A model generated the notes under the pieces. The model did not search any database and was not told the DNA's origin. It was given only the letters and a program-made list of their open reading frames with translations. The translations under genes were made by a program, and so were the position numbers. From Prevotellaceae bacterium (GTDB taxonomy: Bacteria > Bacteroidota > Bacteroidia > Bacteroidales > Bacteroidaceae), in NCBI GenBank assembly GCA_022508635.1, contig JAFLUV010000018.1:1-20410 (forward strand): DNA of 20,410 nt, given 5' to 3'. Below are positions 1 through 7,751 of this stretch, in pieces; position 1 is the stretch's first letter; each line of letters starts with the position of its first letter.

Positions 1-87
1 GTCTTTTTTTGTCAAAGCCGCAAACGCCCTCCATGGCGTATTTTATGCAGGAACAATGTTAAAATAAAGAAAGAATTGGCACTTTTC

Positions 88-118
88 TTTGGTGTGTCGA
101 AATTTCTCTGTATCTTTG
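88..118 (+). promoter_or_regulatory. Bacteroidetes-type promoter of the first gene run
   Basis: A TTTG (88-91) is followed after exactly 19 bases by TATCTTTG (111-118). This fits the Bacteroidetes primary sigma factor consensus TTTG, 19-21 bases, TAnnTTTG. Transcription would start a few bases after 118, leaving a leader of about 25 bases before the ATG at 149. No other equally good promoter was seen before the pgi gene, so this one may drive the whole run to 7595 (inference). Confidence 0.75.
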
Positions 119-148
119 TCTGTCTTTACAAAAACCTGTAAATAGAAT

Positions 149-412
149 ATGAAACGCAAAGACTTAAAGAAGCGCATCAATTACCTGTGCGGTGAATTGC
201 TTGCAGAGTGCATGGCAGCCTCAGACTTCACGAAGAAGGACAATGCGCAGGACGTGGAAAACGTAATGCTGGGCATCATCAAGATGCAGGACGACCTGAT
301 ATGCCGTCTCTCGCACGTGGATCCGGATAGCACCGGGCTTTTCTTCCAGAAACTGCACGACGAGATGCAGAAACGCACCGACGAAATCATAGAACAGATA
401 AGGAACCTGTAA
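149..412 (+). CDS. Small conserved-looking protein of unknown function (87 aa)
   Basis: This gene encodes 87 residues, mostly charged and predicted helical, with no signal peptide or membrane segment, so it is probably cytoplasmic. It begins MKRKDLKKRI and ends in a helix rich in K, E and Q. Two cysteines lie at C14 and C21. It is the first gene behind the promoter at 88-118 and lies 43 bases before the acyltransferase gene. It resembles short uncharacterised proteins found in many Bacteroidales genomes, but I cannot name a domain. The promoter position and the regular codon pattern argue that it is real. The antisense frame covering it is taken to be a shadow. Confidence 0.75.
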   Translation: MKRKDLKKRINYLCGELLAECMAASDFTKKDNAQDVENVMLGIIKMQDDLICRLSHVDPDSTGLFFQKLHDEMQKRTDEIIEQIRNL

Positions 413-455
413 CCCGCTATACGCCTCGTTACTCGCCTCCCCTCAGCCAAGAAGC

Positions 456-1001
456 ATGCTCCAGTATCTTTGCAACAAGGTTCTCTTTGGATGGTTCCAC
501 TTCACTGAGACCATCACCGAACCCCTGCCCGAGAAATGTATCATAGCCCTTGCCCCGCACACGAGCAACTGGGACTTCGTCGTCGGCAACATCTACAGCC
601 GGGCCAAAGGCTACCACTGCGACTTCCTCATGAAGAAGGAATGGTTCTTCTGGCCCGTGAGCATACTGATGCGCAGGCTCGGAGGCATACCCGTCTATCG
701 CACGAAGCAGATGCACTCCACCGACATCATCGCAGAAAAGGCAAGGCAGTCCGACACGTTCCGCCTCTGCATCACCCCGGAAGGAACACGCAAAGCCCAG
801 CCTGAGTGGAAGAAAGGCTTCTACTACATCGCCCTCAAGGCCGGGATTCCCATCCTGCTCTATGGTCTCGACTTCTCCGAGCGGAGAATTGTCTGCACCA
901 AGACTGTCATCCCCAACGGCGACATCCAGACACAGATGCAGGAGATAAAAGAATACTTCCGCCATTTCAAAGGACTTCATCCCGAACAGTTCAAAATATG
1001 A
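456..1001 (+). CDS. PlsC-type 1-acyl-glycerol-3-phosphate acyltransferase family protein
   Basis: The 181-residue product belongs to the lysophospholipid acyltransferase (PlsC/LPLAT) superfamily, which transfers fatty acyl chains to lysophosphatidic acid or related acceptors at the inner membrane. The catalytic HX4D motif is H35-TSNW-D40. The second block GGIPVYR lies at 75-81, and the phosphate-binding EGTR block is E108-R111. The protein is short for PlsC (about 240 residues) and lacks an obvious N-terminal membrane helix, so it resembles the compact soluble-like LPLAT subgroup of Bacteroidetes. The exact acceptor cannot be told from sequence. Its stop codon overlaps the next start codon (ATGA at 998-1001), which indicates translational coupling with the exported amidase-like gene. 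Confidence 0.85.
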   Translation: MLQYLCNKVLFGWFHFTETITEPLPEKCIIALAPHTSNWDFVVGNIYSRAKGYHCDFLMKKEWFFWPVSILMRRLGGIPVYRTKQMHSTDIIAEKARQSDTFRLCITPEGTRKAQPEWKKGFYYIALKAGIPILLYGLDFSERRIVCTKTVIPNGDIQTQMQEIKEYFRHFKGLHPEQFKI

Positions 1002-3919
1002 AAAAAATACGTTTCTCCCTTCTGCTGCTTGCGTTCTCCGTCAGCATCCAAGTCGTTCCCGCCAAGGACGACAACCTCAGGCAGAACCTTCGCCAGTACT
1101 TCGAGAACTACCAGAACCCCGCATTCCCCAACCTTGGCAAAATCAAGGTTGAAGACATCATAACAAATACACAGTCAAAGCAAACGACCATCGTACTGAG
1201 CGAAAACTTCATCGCCCAGCCCGTCACTCCGCTCCTCGTGGGCGACCTTTATACCGAGGTGAAACGGCTGCTGCCAATGCCCTACAATACATACGACCTC
1301 ACCATCCGCGCAGGAAAGACGCCCGTCGAGCAGCTCATACCGACAAGCATGATGGATCGTGCCGACACTGCCCGGGTATACAAGCGCGAGCTCTTCAAGG
1401 GCAATCCCTGGGTAACGCCGATGAGCCGTCCCTACCCCATCAAGAAAGGCCTGCAAGGCCGTCACCTCAGCGTCTGCCACAGCCATGGCAAATACTACAA
1501 CTTCGACAAGATGGAATGGATATGGCAGCGGCCAAGGCTTTTCTGCACCACCGAGGACATGTTCACGCAAACCTTCGTCGTTCCGTACCTCGTCCCGATG
1601 CTTCAGAACGCAGGAGCCGTCGTCTTCACCCCAAGAGAACGCGACTGGCAGAAGAAGGAAATCATCATCGACAACGATGCCATCCTGGACGGAAGCCGCT
1701 ACGAAGAACGCGTCAGCACCTATCACTGGCAACACGGCGGCATCGGCTTCGCCCATACCGACGAAGGCTACGAGAATGGTCACAACCCGTTCCGCAAAGG
1801 CACTTTCCGCATAACAGAAGCGACGTCGAACAAAAGGACGACCAGCGATGCCGTCTGGATTCCCGAAGTACTCGTCGAGGATGACTACGCCGTCTATGTC
1901 TCCTACCAGACAGTGCCCGGCAGCATCCCGGACGCCAACTACACGGTCGTGCACGGCGGCATAGCAACCCAGTTCCGCGTCAACCAGCAAATGGGCGGAG
2001 GCACATGGGTCTATCTCGGAACATTCCATTTCACGAAAGGCAAAAGCGATGATAACTGCATCATCCTCTCCAACCTAAGCAACTACAAAGGCGTAGTCAC
2101 TGCCGATGCCGTCCGTCTCGGAGGCGGAATAGGCAACATCGTTCGCGGCGACTCGTCAATGGATCTGCCCATCGGAAGCGACATGCCCAGATGCCTTGAG
2201 GCTGCACGCTACTCAGCCCAGTGGTACGGGATGCCGGACAGCGTCTACTCCTATCGGGGAAACGACGACGGGAAGGATGATGTCAACAGCCGTCCCTTTA
2301 CGGTAAACCACGTAGCCAGAGGAAGCGGCTACCTGAGAGGCGACAGCGGACTCAGCGTCCCCCTCGAGCTCTATGCAGCAATACACAGCGATGCAGGCTA
2401 CCGCACAGACAACACCCTGATCGGCTCGCTGGGCATCTACACGACAGGCTTCTATGAAGGCAAGACGGCAACCGGACTTTCCAGGCTCGTCAGCCGAGAC
2501 CTTGCCGACATGGTAATGACACAGGTAAACAACGACCTCTCAAGGGAGTTGGGCTTCTGGAGTCGCCGGGACTTGTACGACCGAAACTATGGCGAGACAC
2601 GCGACCCGCAAGTCCCCAGCATCATCTTCGAGATGCTTAGCCACCAGAACTGGGCAGACATGCGTTTCGGTCACGACCCCTACTTCAAGTTCCTCATGTC
2701 ACGTGCCATATACAAAGGAATACTCCGCTTCGTCGCAACTACCCACGGAGACAAGGATATCGTAGTCCAACCCCTTCCTGTAGCAGGAGTCTCGGCCGAA
2801 GCAAACAAAGGGAAGAACGAGATCATCGTCCGCTGGACGCCAAGACTTGATCCGGGTGAACCGACGGCATGCCCCGACGGCTATGTGGTCTACATAAAGA
2901 GAAATGGCGGTGACTTTGACAACGGACATTATGTAAGCGGCCAGGACTGCGTCTTCCGGATGGAAGCTACTCCGGGAGTACTCTACAGCTTCCGCGTCGA
3001 AGCAGTCAACGAAGGCGGTGCAAGCCTGCCGAGCGATGAGGTTTGCGCAGCTGTTGCGGAAATCGTCAATGCACCATCCGTCTTGCTTGTCGATGCTTTT
3101 CAGAGACTGGCTAGCCCACTGGCATTCGACAATGATATGACCGGCGGCTTTGACTTCGACAGCGATCCAGGCGTAATTGACGTAAAGTCACCCGGATTCT
3201 GCGGTCGTCAGATAAGTTTTGACAAGAGCCAGTACGGTAAGGAAACCGGAGACGGATTTGGCGTAAGCAGTGACGAGTTCGAGGGTATGATACTTGCAGG
3301 CAACACACACGACTACAGTGCCCGCCATGCCTCCGACATTCTTGCAGGACATCCCGACTGCAACATCAGCAGCTGCACGCCTGTCCAACTTCCCGGCATT
3401 GACCTTCGCCCCTATAATATTGCTGACTTTATCCTTGGTGCTCAGAAGGACGATGGCTATTCCCTGACACGTCGTAGTGCTTTTACGCAAGAGATGCTTA
3501 CCGCTATCTCCCAGCTGTCGCTCCAAAACACATCCGTCATGGTGAGCGGTGCCTTCATTGGCAGCGATGCCCAAAACGCCGGTCAGGATGCTTTCATTGC
3601 CGACAAGCTGAAGTACCGCATTGCTGGCTGTGTCCCAACGGACAGTATCTGCACCGTGCAGGGACTTAACAACACTGCCACCATCTTCAGTCGTCCCAAC
3701 GAACAAAACTATTGGGTGCGAAAAACCGATATCATCGAAGGCATTGGCGGTGCGTTCAGTTCCATGGTCTATGCAAATGGAGGCTACTCTGCTGCCATTG
3801 CATACCCCGGACCCGGCTATCGTGTCCTTGCTTTCGGCTTCCCGGTTGAGTGTATCACAGAAGCCGATACGCGCCGCAACATCATGAACATCGCCATCGA
3901 CTTCCTGTTAGGGAAATAA
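998..3919 (+). CDS. Exported N-acetylmuramoyl-L-alanine amidase-like ('xanthan lyase' family) multidomain protein
   Basis: The product has 973 residues. The start at 998 is chosen because it gives a signal peptide (MKKIRFSLLLLAFSV, cleavage near residue 22) and overlaps the upstream stop by 4 bases; the open frame extends back to 806 but only as a shadow of the acyltransferase gene. The N-terminal part carries Amidase_3-like elements: CHSHG (H161, H163), an acid at E186, and GAVVFTPRERD. A golvesin-type beta domain (about 286-390) follows, then AAIHSDAG (H463) and IIFEML (E545). A fibronectin III-like domain lies at about 592-690. The C-terminal 280 residues are alpha/beta and resemble the glutamine-amidotransferase-like tail of proteins often annotated xanthan lyase. 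A role on peptidoglycan or another glycan outside the inner membrane is likely; true xanthan lyase activity is doubtful. Confidence 0.8.
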   Translation: MKKIRFSLLLLAFSVSIQVVPAKDDNLRQNLRQYFENYQNPAFPNLGKIKVEDIITNTQSKQTTIVLSENFIAQPVTPLLVGDLYTEVKRLLPMPYNTYDLTIRAGKTPVEQLIPTSMMDRADTARVYKRELFKGNPWVTPMSRPYPIKKGLQGRHLSVCHSHGKYYNFDKMEWIWQRPRLFCTTEDMFTQTFVVPYLVPMLQNAGAVVFTPRERDWQKKEIIIDNDAILDGSRYEERVSTYHWQHGGIGFAHTDEGYENGHNPFRKGTFRITEATSNKRTTSDAVWIPEVLVEDDYAVYVSYQTVPGSIPDANYTVVHGGIATQFRVNQQMGGGTWVYLGTFHFTKGKSDDNCIILSNLSNYKGVVTADAVRLGGGIGNIVRGDSSMDLPIGSDMPRCLEAARYSAQWYGMPDSVYSYRGNDDGKDDVNSRPFTVNHVARGSGYLRGDSGLSVPLELYAAIHSDAGYRTDNTLIGSLGIYTTGFYEGKTATGLSRLVSRDLADMVMTQVNNDLSRELGFWSRRDLYDRNYGETRDPQVPSIIFEMLSHQNWADMRFGHDPYFKFLMSRAIYKGILRFVATTHGDKDIVVQPLPVAGVSAEANKGKNEIIVRWTPRLDPGEPTACPDGYVVYIKRNGGDFDNGHYVSGQDCVFRMEATPGVLYSFRVEAVNEGGASLPSDEVCAAVAEIVNAPSVLLVDAFQRLASPLAFDNDMTGGFDFDSDPGVIDVKSPGFCGRQISFDKSQYGKETGDGFGVSSDEFEGMILAGNTHDYSARHASDILAGHPDCNISSCTPVQLPGIDLRPYNIADFILGAQKDDGYSLTRRSAFTQEMLTAISQLSLQNTSVMVSGAFIGSDAQNAGQDAFIADKLKYRIAGCVPTDSICTVQGLNNTATIFSRPNEQNYWVRKTDIIEGIGGAFSSMVYANGGYSAAIAYPGPGYRVLAFGFPVECITEADTRRNIMNIAIDFLLGK

Positions 3920-3946
3920 ACAGTAATTTGGAAACCTGATAATACT

Positions 3947-4282
3947 ATGCATATAATAACGTGTAACATGAAAGGGTCGCGCAAGTTGTCTGTCGAAGAA
4001 GCCCACCTGAATACGATCGAGAAATACATGCTCTTCTCCGACCTGCTCGATAGCAACGGCATTGTGGAAGAAGGCGTGCTGGATAAGTTGCGCTTGAACG
4101 TTCGCTCTCTATTATCCTCTGGCGAATCTGACCCGCAGTTGATAGACTTCTGCGAACGAATCCTCTTCCATAACGACATGAAAGCTTTTGGCCTGCACCA
4201 GTTGCTGCTGCTCTACATCGAATGGGAGAAAGATAAACTCGACACATTGAGAGATACATTGCAAACGGAAGCAGAGTCCTAA
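3947..4282 (+). CDS. Hypothetical helical protein upstream of ygiQ-like gene
   Basis: The frame encodes 111 residues if the first ATG is used, or 104 from the ATG at 3968, whose start (MKGSRKLSVEEA) looks more natural. It is leucine- and acid-rich and predicted all-helical, with no signal peptide, membrane segment or recognisable motif. It sits 27 bases after the amidase-like gene and only 5 bases before the radical SAM gene, so it is probably translated with the latter. I do not recognise the family. Confidence 0.65.
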   Translation: MHIITCNMKGSRKLSVEEAHLNTIEKYMLFSDLLDSNGIVEEGVLDKLRLNVRSLLSSGESDPQLIDFCERILFHNDMKAFGLHQLLLLYIEWEKDKLDTLRDTLQTEAES

Positions 4283-4287
4283 AAGAA

Positions 4288-6204
4288 ATGACACAGTTGA
4301 CCGATTGGCTACCCACTACGCGGAAAGAAATGGACTTGCGAGGATGGGACTGCGCAGACGTCATCCTCTTCAGCGGTGATGCCTATGTGGATCATCCTGC
4401 CTTCGGAGCAGCCGTCATAGGGCGACTGCTGGAATCTGAAGGGCTGCGCGTCTGCATAGTGCCTCAGCCGGACTGGCACGGCGACTTCCGCGACTTCAAG
4501 AAGCTGGGACGGCCACGGCTCTTTTTTGGCATCTCGCCCGGCTGTATGGATTCAATGGTCAACAAGTACACCGCTGCCCGTCGTCTTCGCAGCGAAGATG
4601 CTTACAGCCCCGACGGACGACATGACCTGCGTCCCGAATATCCGACTGTCGTCTATACCAACATCCTGCGCAAGCTTTACCCCGATGTGCCGATTGTCTT
4701 GGGTGGCATCGAGGCAAGTCTACGACGCGTGATGCATTACGACTACTGGCAGGAACGCTTCCGCCCGAGCATTCTCTGCGATTGCGATGCTGACCTCATC
4801 ACCTACGGTATGGGCGAAAAGCCAACGCTGGAACTTGTACGCTTCCTCGTCGAAGCAATCAATAATGCCCACCACCTGCTTCACTACGATGATAGCGGCG
4901 AACCTTACGTCACGCGTCGGTTATTTCGTGAAGTGGCAACAGAAAAGCTCTGTCAGACGGCCTTCCTCTGCAAAAAGGATGAAATACCTGGAGGAATCAA
5001 GCAGGACGACATTGTTCTGCACAGCTATGAGGACTGCCTGAAGCAGCCACGTCTGCATGCCGAGAACTTTCGTCATATTGAGGAAGAGAGTAACAAAATG
5101 CATGCTCAGCGGCTTTTACAACAGATGACAGGAGACAGGTGGGTTGTCGTCAGTCCGCCTTATCCGCCGCTTACTACCGAGGAGTTAGACAGGAGTTTTG
5201 ACTTACCCTACACACGACTGCCCCACCCCAAATACAAAGACAAGCGCATCCCTGCCTACGAGATGATCAAGTTCAGCGTAACACTACATCGTGGCTGCTT
5301 TGGAGGTTGTGCCTTCTGTACCATCAGCGCACATCAGGGGAAATTCATTGTGAGCCGATCGAAGGAAAGTATTCTCCGGGAAGTGAAGGCAATTACGCAG
5401 ATGCCTGATTTCAAAGGCTATTTGAGTGACTTGGGTGGTCCAAGTGCCAACATGTATCGCATGCAAGGTAAACGACGGGAGCTATGTGAGAAATGCAAGC
5501 GTCCTTCATGCATCCATCCTGCTATCTGCCCCAATCTGTGTGGTGACCATCGTCCTCTGCTCGACATCTACCGTGCCGTAGACAAAGTACCGGGTATCAA
5601 AAAGAGCTTCATTGGCAGTGGCGTCCGCTACGACATGCTGCTACACGACTGGAAACAAGAGGAACTAAATCGTGCAGCCTCGGAATACACGCACGAATTA
5701 ATCACGCGGCATGTCAGTGGACGGCTTAAGGTGGCACCGGAACACACAAGCGATGTTGTGCTTTCCGTCATGCGGAAGCCCTCTTTCCGCCTCTTCCGCC
5801 AGTTCAAGAGCATTTTCGACGAAACCTGTCGACGGGCAGGCCTTAGACAGCAACTCATTCCATACTTCATTAGCAGTCACCCTGCATGCACGGATCTTGA
5901 CATGGCGGACCTCGCCATCCAGACAAAACAGATGGACTTCCATTTAGAACAAGTCCAGGACTTCACGCCAACTCCCCTCACAATGGCTACGACATGTTGG
6001 GCAACTGGCTACAATCCCTATACGCTCGAGCCTATCTACAGTGCCAAGACATCCAAGCAGAAGCAGCAGCAACGCATGTTCTTCTTCTGGTACAGACCCG
6101 AAGAACGCCGTCAGATAGAGTATTACCTGCAAAGCATTGGCAGGCAGGACATTCTCAAAAAGCTATTAACTCACCAACCTCCTTATAAAAAAGGAGATAG
6201 ATAG
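4288..6204 (+). CDS. YgiQ family radical SAM protein (UPF0313)
   Basis: The 638-residue protein matches the YgiQ/UPF0313 radical SAM family in length and order. The 4Fe-4S and S-adenosylmethionine binding motif is C337-FGG-C341-AF-C344 (CX3CX2C), preceded by TLHRG. The N-terminal 300 residues contain LGGIEASLRR and YGMGEK, typical of the family's cobalamin-binding-like region. A second cysteine group follows the SAM motif: C400, C403, C408, C414 and C418. The C-terminal part includes RHVSGRLKVAPEHTSD and QDFTPTP. The biochemical role of YgiQ proteins is not settled; the fold implies a radical reaction in the cytoplasm. It lies inside the rightward gene run, 33 bases before the DUF4494 gene. 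Confidence 0.92.
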   Translation: MTQLTDWLPTTRKEMDLRGWDCADVILFSGDAYVDHPAFGAAVIGRLLESEGLRVCIVPQPDWHGDFRDFKKLGRPRLFFGISPGCMDSMVNKYTAARRLRSEDAYSPDGRHDLRPEYPTVVYTNILRKLYPDVPIVLGGIEASLRRVMHYDYWQERFRPSILCDCDADLITYGMGEKPTLELVRFLVEAINNAHHLLHYDDSGEPYVTRRLFREVATEKLCQTAFLCKKDEIPGGIKQDDIVLHSYEDCLKQPRLHAENFRHIEEESNKMHAQRLLQQMTGDRWVVVSPPYPPLTTEELDRSFDLPYTRLPHPKYKDKRIPAYEMIKFSVTLHRGCFGGCAFCTISAHQGKFIVSRSKESILREVKAITQMPDFKGYLSDLGGPSANMYRMQGKRRELCEKCKRPSCIHPAICPNLCGDHRPLLDIYRAVDKVPGIKKSFIGSGVRYDMLLHDWKQEELNRAASEYTHELITRHVSGRLKVAPEHTSDVVLSVMRKPSFRLFRQFKSIFDETCRRAGLRQQLIPYFISSHPACTDLDMADLAIQTKQMDFHLEQVQDFTPTPLTMATTCWATGYNPYTLEPIYSAKTSKQKQQQRMFFFWYRPEERRQIEYYLQSIGRQDILKKLLTHQPPYKKGDR

Positions 6205-6237
6205 TAAAGAATTAACATATATAGAATTACATAGCCT

Positions 6238-6702
6238 ATGCAAAGCGAATGGTTTGAATGCAAGGTCCGTTATGACAAGACCTTGGAAAACGGTCTCATT
6301 AAGAAGACTACAGAGTCATATTTAGTTGATGCTCTCAGCTTTACTGAAGCCGAGAAGCGTTTCATCGAAGAATTAGAACCTTTCATGACGGGCGAGTTCA
6401 TCGTCACCGACATCAAGCGTGCACGCATCTCCGAACTTTTCGACAGCGATGACCTGAACGATGATCGCTGGTTCCGTGCCCGCATTGCCTACATCACACT
6501 TGACGAGAAGAGCGGGGCAGAAAAGCGTACCGTCCAAACAACCGTCATTCAGGCAAAGGATTTCCACCGTGCCTTAGAACGGCTTGACGAGGGCATGAAG
6601 GGAACACTGGACGAATGGGTGATTGTCTCCATCACGGAGACAGCCATTATTGACGTCTATAAGTTCAAGGCAGATGAAGAGCCCGTCGCAGATAATAAAT
6701 AA
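6238..6702 (+). CDS. DUF4494 domain-containing protein
   Basis: The 154-residue product looks like the DUF4494 family, small cytoplasmic proteins restricted largely to Bacteroidetes. It starts MQSEWFECKVRY and holds two similar segments: near residues 1-55 (W-F-x-C-K-V-R-Y, then the SFTEAEKRFIEEL helix) and near 79-130 (RWFRARIAYITL, then the DFHRALERL helix). This suggests an internal duplication of a beta-strand plus helix unit. No catalytic motif is visible and the function is unknown. The last 29 bases overlap the start of the yggS-like gene, and this pairing is familiar from other Bacteroidales. Confidence 0.85.
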   Translation: MQSEWFECKVRYDKTLENGLIKKTTESYLVDALSFTEAEKRFIEELEPFMTGEFIVTDIKRARISELFDSDDLNDDRWFRARIAYITLDEKSGAEKRTVQTTVIQAKDFHRALERLDEGMKGTLDEWVIVSITETAIIDVYKFKADEEPVADNK

Positions 6703-7318
6703 TATCAAGCAGACGTTGCCCGAAGGTGTCAGCCTTGTAGCCGTCAGCAAGTACCACCCTGCCTCGCTCATTCGTGAGGCCTACGAAGGCGGTCAGCGCA
6801 TCTTCGGCGAGAGCCATGTCCAAGAACTCGTCCAGAAGCATGAAGAATTGCCAAAGGACATTGAGTGGCATTTCATTGGGCACTTGCAGACGAATAAAGT
6901 AAAGTATATCGCGCCTTTCATCAGTCTCATCCATGCCGTTGACAGCGATCACCTGCTGCACGAGATAGACAAGCAGGCAAGACGTTGCGGACGCACGATT
7001 TCCGTCCTCATGCAAGTACATGTCGCACAGGAAGAGACAAAGTACGGCTTCAGTCCTGACGAATTGCTGTCCTACATGGAAAGTGGCGCCTGGCGTGCAT
7101 ATACAAACGTCAACATCTGCGGACTGATGTGCATGGCGACGAACACCAGCGACGAGGTTCGCATTGCCAGCGACTTTGAGAGAGCAGACCAGCTCTTCCG
7201 GAAGGTCAATGCTCAATGGAAAGTCCGTTCCTGGGGCATGAGCCATGATTACCCCATTGCCGTACAGCACGGCAGTACGATGGTTCGCATTGGAAGTTTA
7301 ATTTTTGGAAATAGATAA
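6674..7318 (+). CDS. YggS family pyridoxal phosphate-binding protein
   Basis: The product (214 residues from the ATG at 6674) belongs to the YggS/PROSC/YBL036C family, which holds pyridoxal 5'-phosphate and helps balance the vitamin B6 pool and linked amino- and keto-acid pools. The PLP lysine is K26 in VAVSKYHP. Other family blocks are FGESHVQELVQKHEELP, WHFIGHLQTNK, and the C-terminal SWGMSHDYPIAVQHGSTMVRIGSLIFG, which binds the phosphate. An upstream in-frame ATG at 6623 would add 17 residues unlike the family and overlap the previous gene by 80 bases, so 6674 is preferred. The enzyme-like barrel has no known catalytic turnover. Confidence 0.93.
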   Translation: MKSPSQIINNIKQTLPEGVSLVAVSKYHPASLIREAYEGGQRIFGESHVQELVQKHEELPKDIEWHFIGHLQTNKVKYIAPFISLIHAVDSDHLLHEIDKQARRCGRTISVLMQVHVAQEETKYGFSPDELLSYMESGAWRAYTNVNICGLMCMATNTSDEVRIASDFERADQLFRKVNAQWKVRSWGMSHDYPIAVQHGSTMVRIGSLIFGNR

Positions 7319-7337
7319 TTAATTTATACGGTGAATT

Positions 7338-7595
7338 ATGAAAAAAATAGATGAAAAATGGTTTAAGAAGTGCCAGGAGATAATGGACTTCATTGTAGAG
7401 AACAAGAGAAATCCGTCGAAACACTATATCGACGAGCGGAAGAAGTATCACAACTGGATAAAGTATAACAAGAAGCTCCTAAATGCCGGTAAATTCAACC
7501 CTGAACGGATGGAGATGTACACTGAGTTCCTGAAGTTGAGAGATCGCTATAAAAGGCCAAACCAGTGGCAAAAGAAGTTTGACGAGGAGAATTAA
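7338..7595 (+). CDS. Small Lys/Tyr-rich protein resembling a single helicase-associated (HA) domain
   Basis: The 85-residue product is strongly basic and helical. Residues about 7-70 resemble the HA repeat found beside some bacterial helicases: W8 near the start of the first helix, a spaced PS motif, then NWIKYNKKLLNAGKFNPERMEMY, which matches the HA pattern of a tryptophan followed by a basic helix, a G-K-x turn and another helix. A nucleic-acid-binding role is plausible but only inferred. There is no helicase next to it. It lies 19 bases after the yggS-like gene and is visibly more A/T-rich and lysine-rich than its neighbours, which may mean a separate origin. Confidence 0.7.
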   Translation: MKKIDEKWFKKCQEIMDFIVENKRNPSKHYIDERKKYHNWIKYNKKLLNAGKFNPERMEMYTEFLKLRDRYKRPNQWQKKFDEEN

Positions 7596-7643
7596 ATCTC
7601 CCGTCGAATTTGTTTACTGCATTCAATAATAATAAATAATAGT

Positions 7644-7651
7644 TACTTTTG
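7644..7651 (+). promoter_or_regulatory. Putative -7 box of the pgi promoter
   Basis: TACTTTTG matches the Bacteroidetes -7 consensus TAnnTTTG and lies about 100 bases before the pgi start codon. No good TTTG is found 19-21 bases upstream, so the assignment rests on one box. The predicted leader of roughly 95 bases is long, with a purine-rich stretch (AAACAAAAGAAA) shortly before the ATG. Confidence 0.5.
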
Positions 7652-7751
7652 CACCCGCTATACCACTGCATCCCAAGGCTAAGTGGGGGTTGGTCTTGTT
7701 GTGGGTGCTGAAAATCAATTTAAACAAAAGAAATTACTATTTGAAAGTATT

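Noticed and set aside
24..39. Small hairpin ACGCC-CTCCAT-GGCGT followed by ATTTTA
   Set aside because: A stem of only five pairs with a weak T-run; it may end an upstream gene outside the window, but the evidence is too thin.
429..980. Long leftward frame opposite the acyltransferase gene
   Set aside because: It is the antisense shadow of a gene with clear catalytic motifs and has no recognisable features of its own.
806..997. N-terminal extension of the amidase-like frame
   Set aside because: It lies wholly inside the acyltransferase gene in another frame; the ATG at 998 gives a proper signal peptide and an ATGA overlap.
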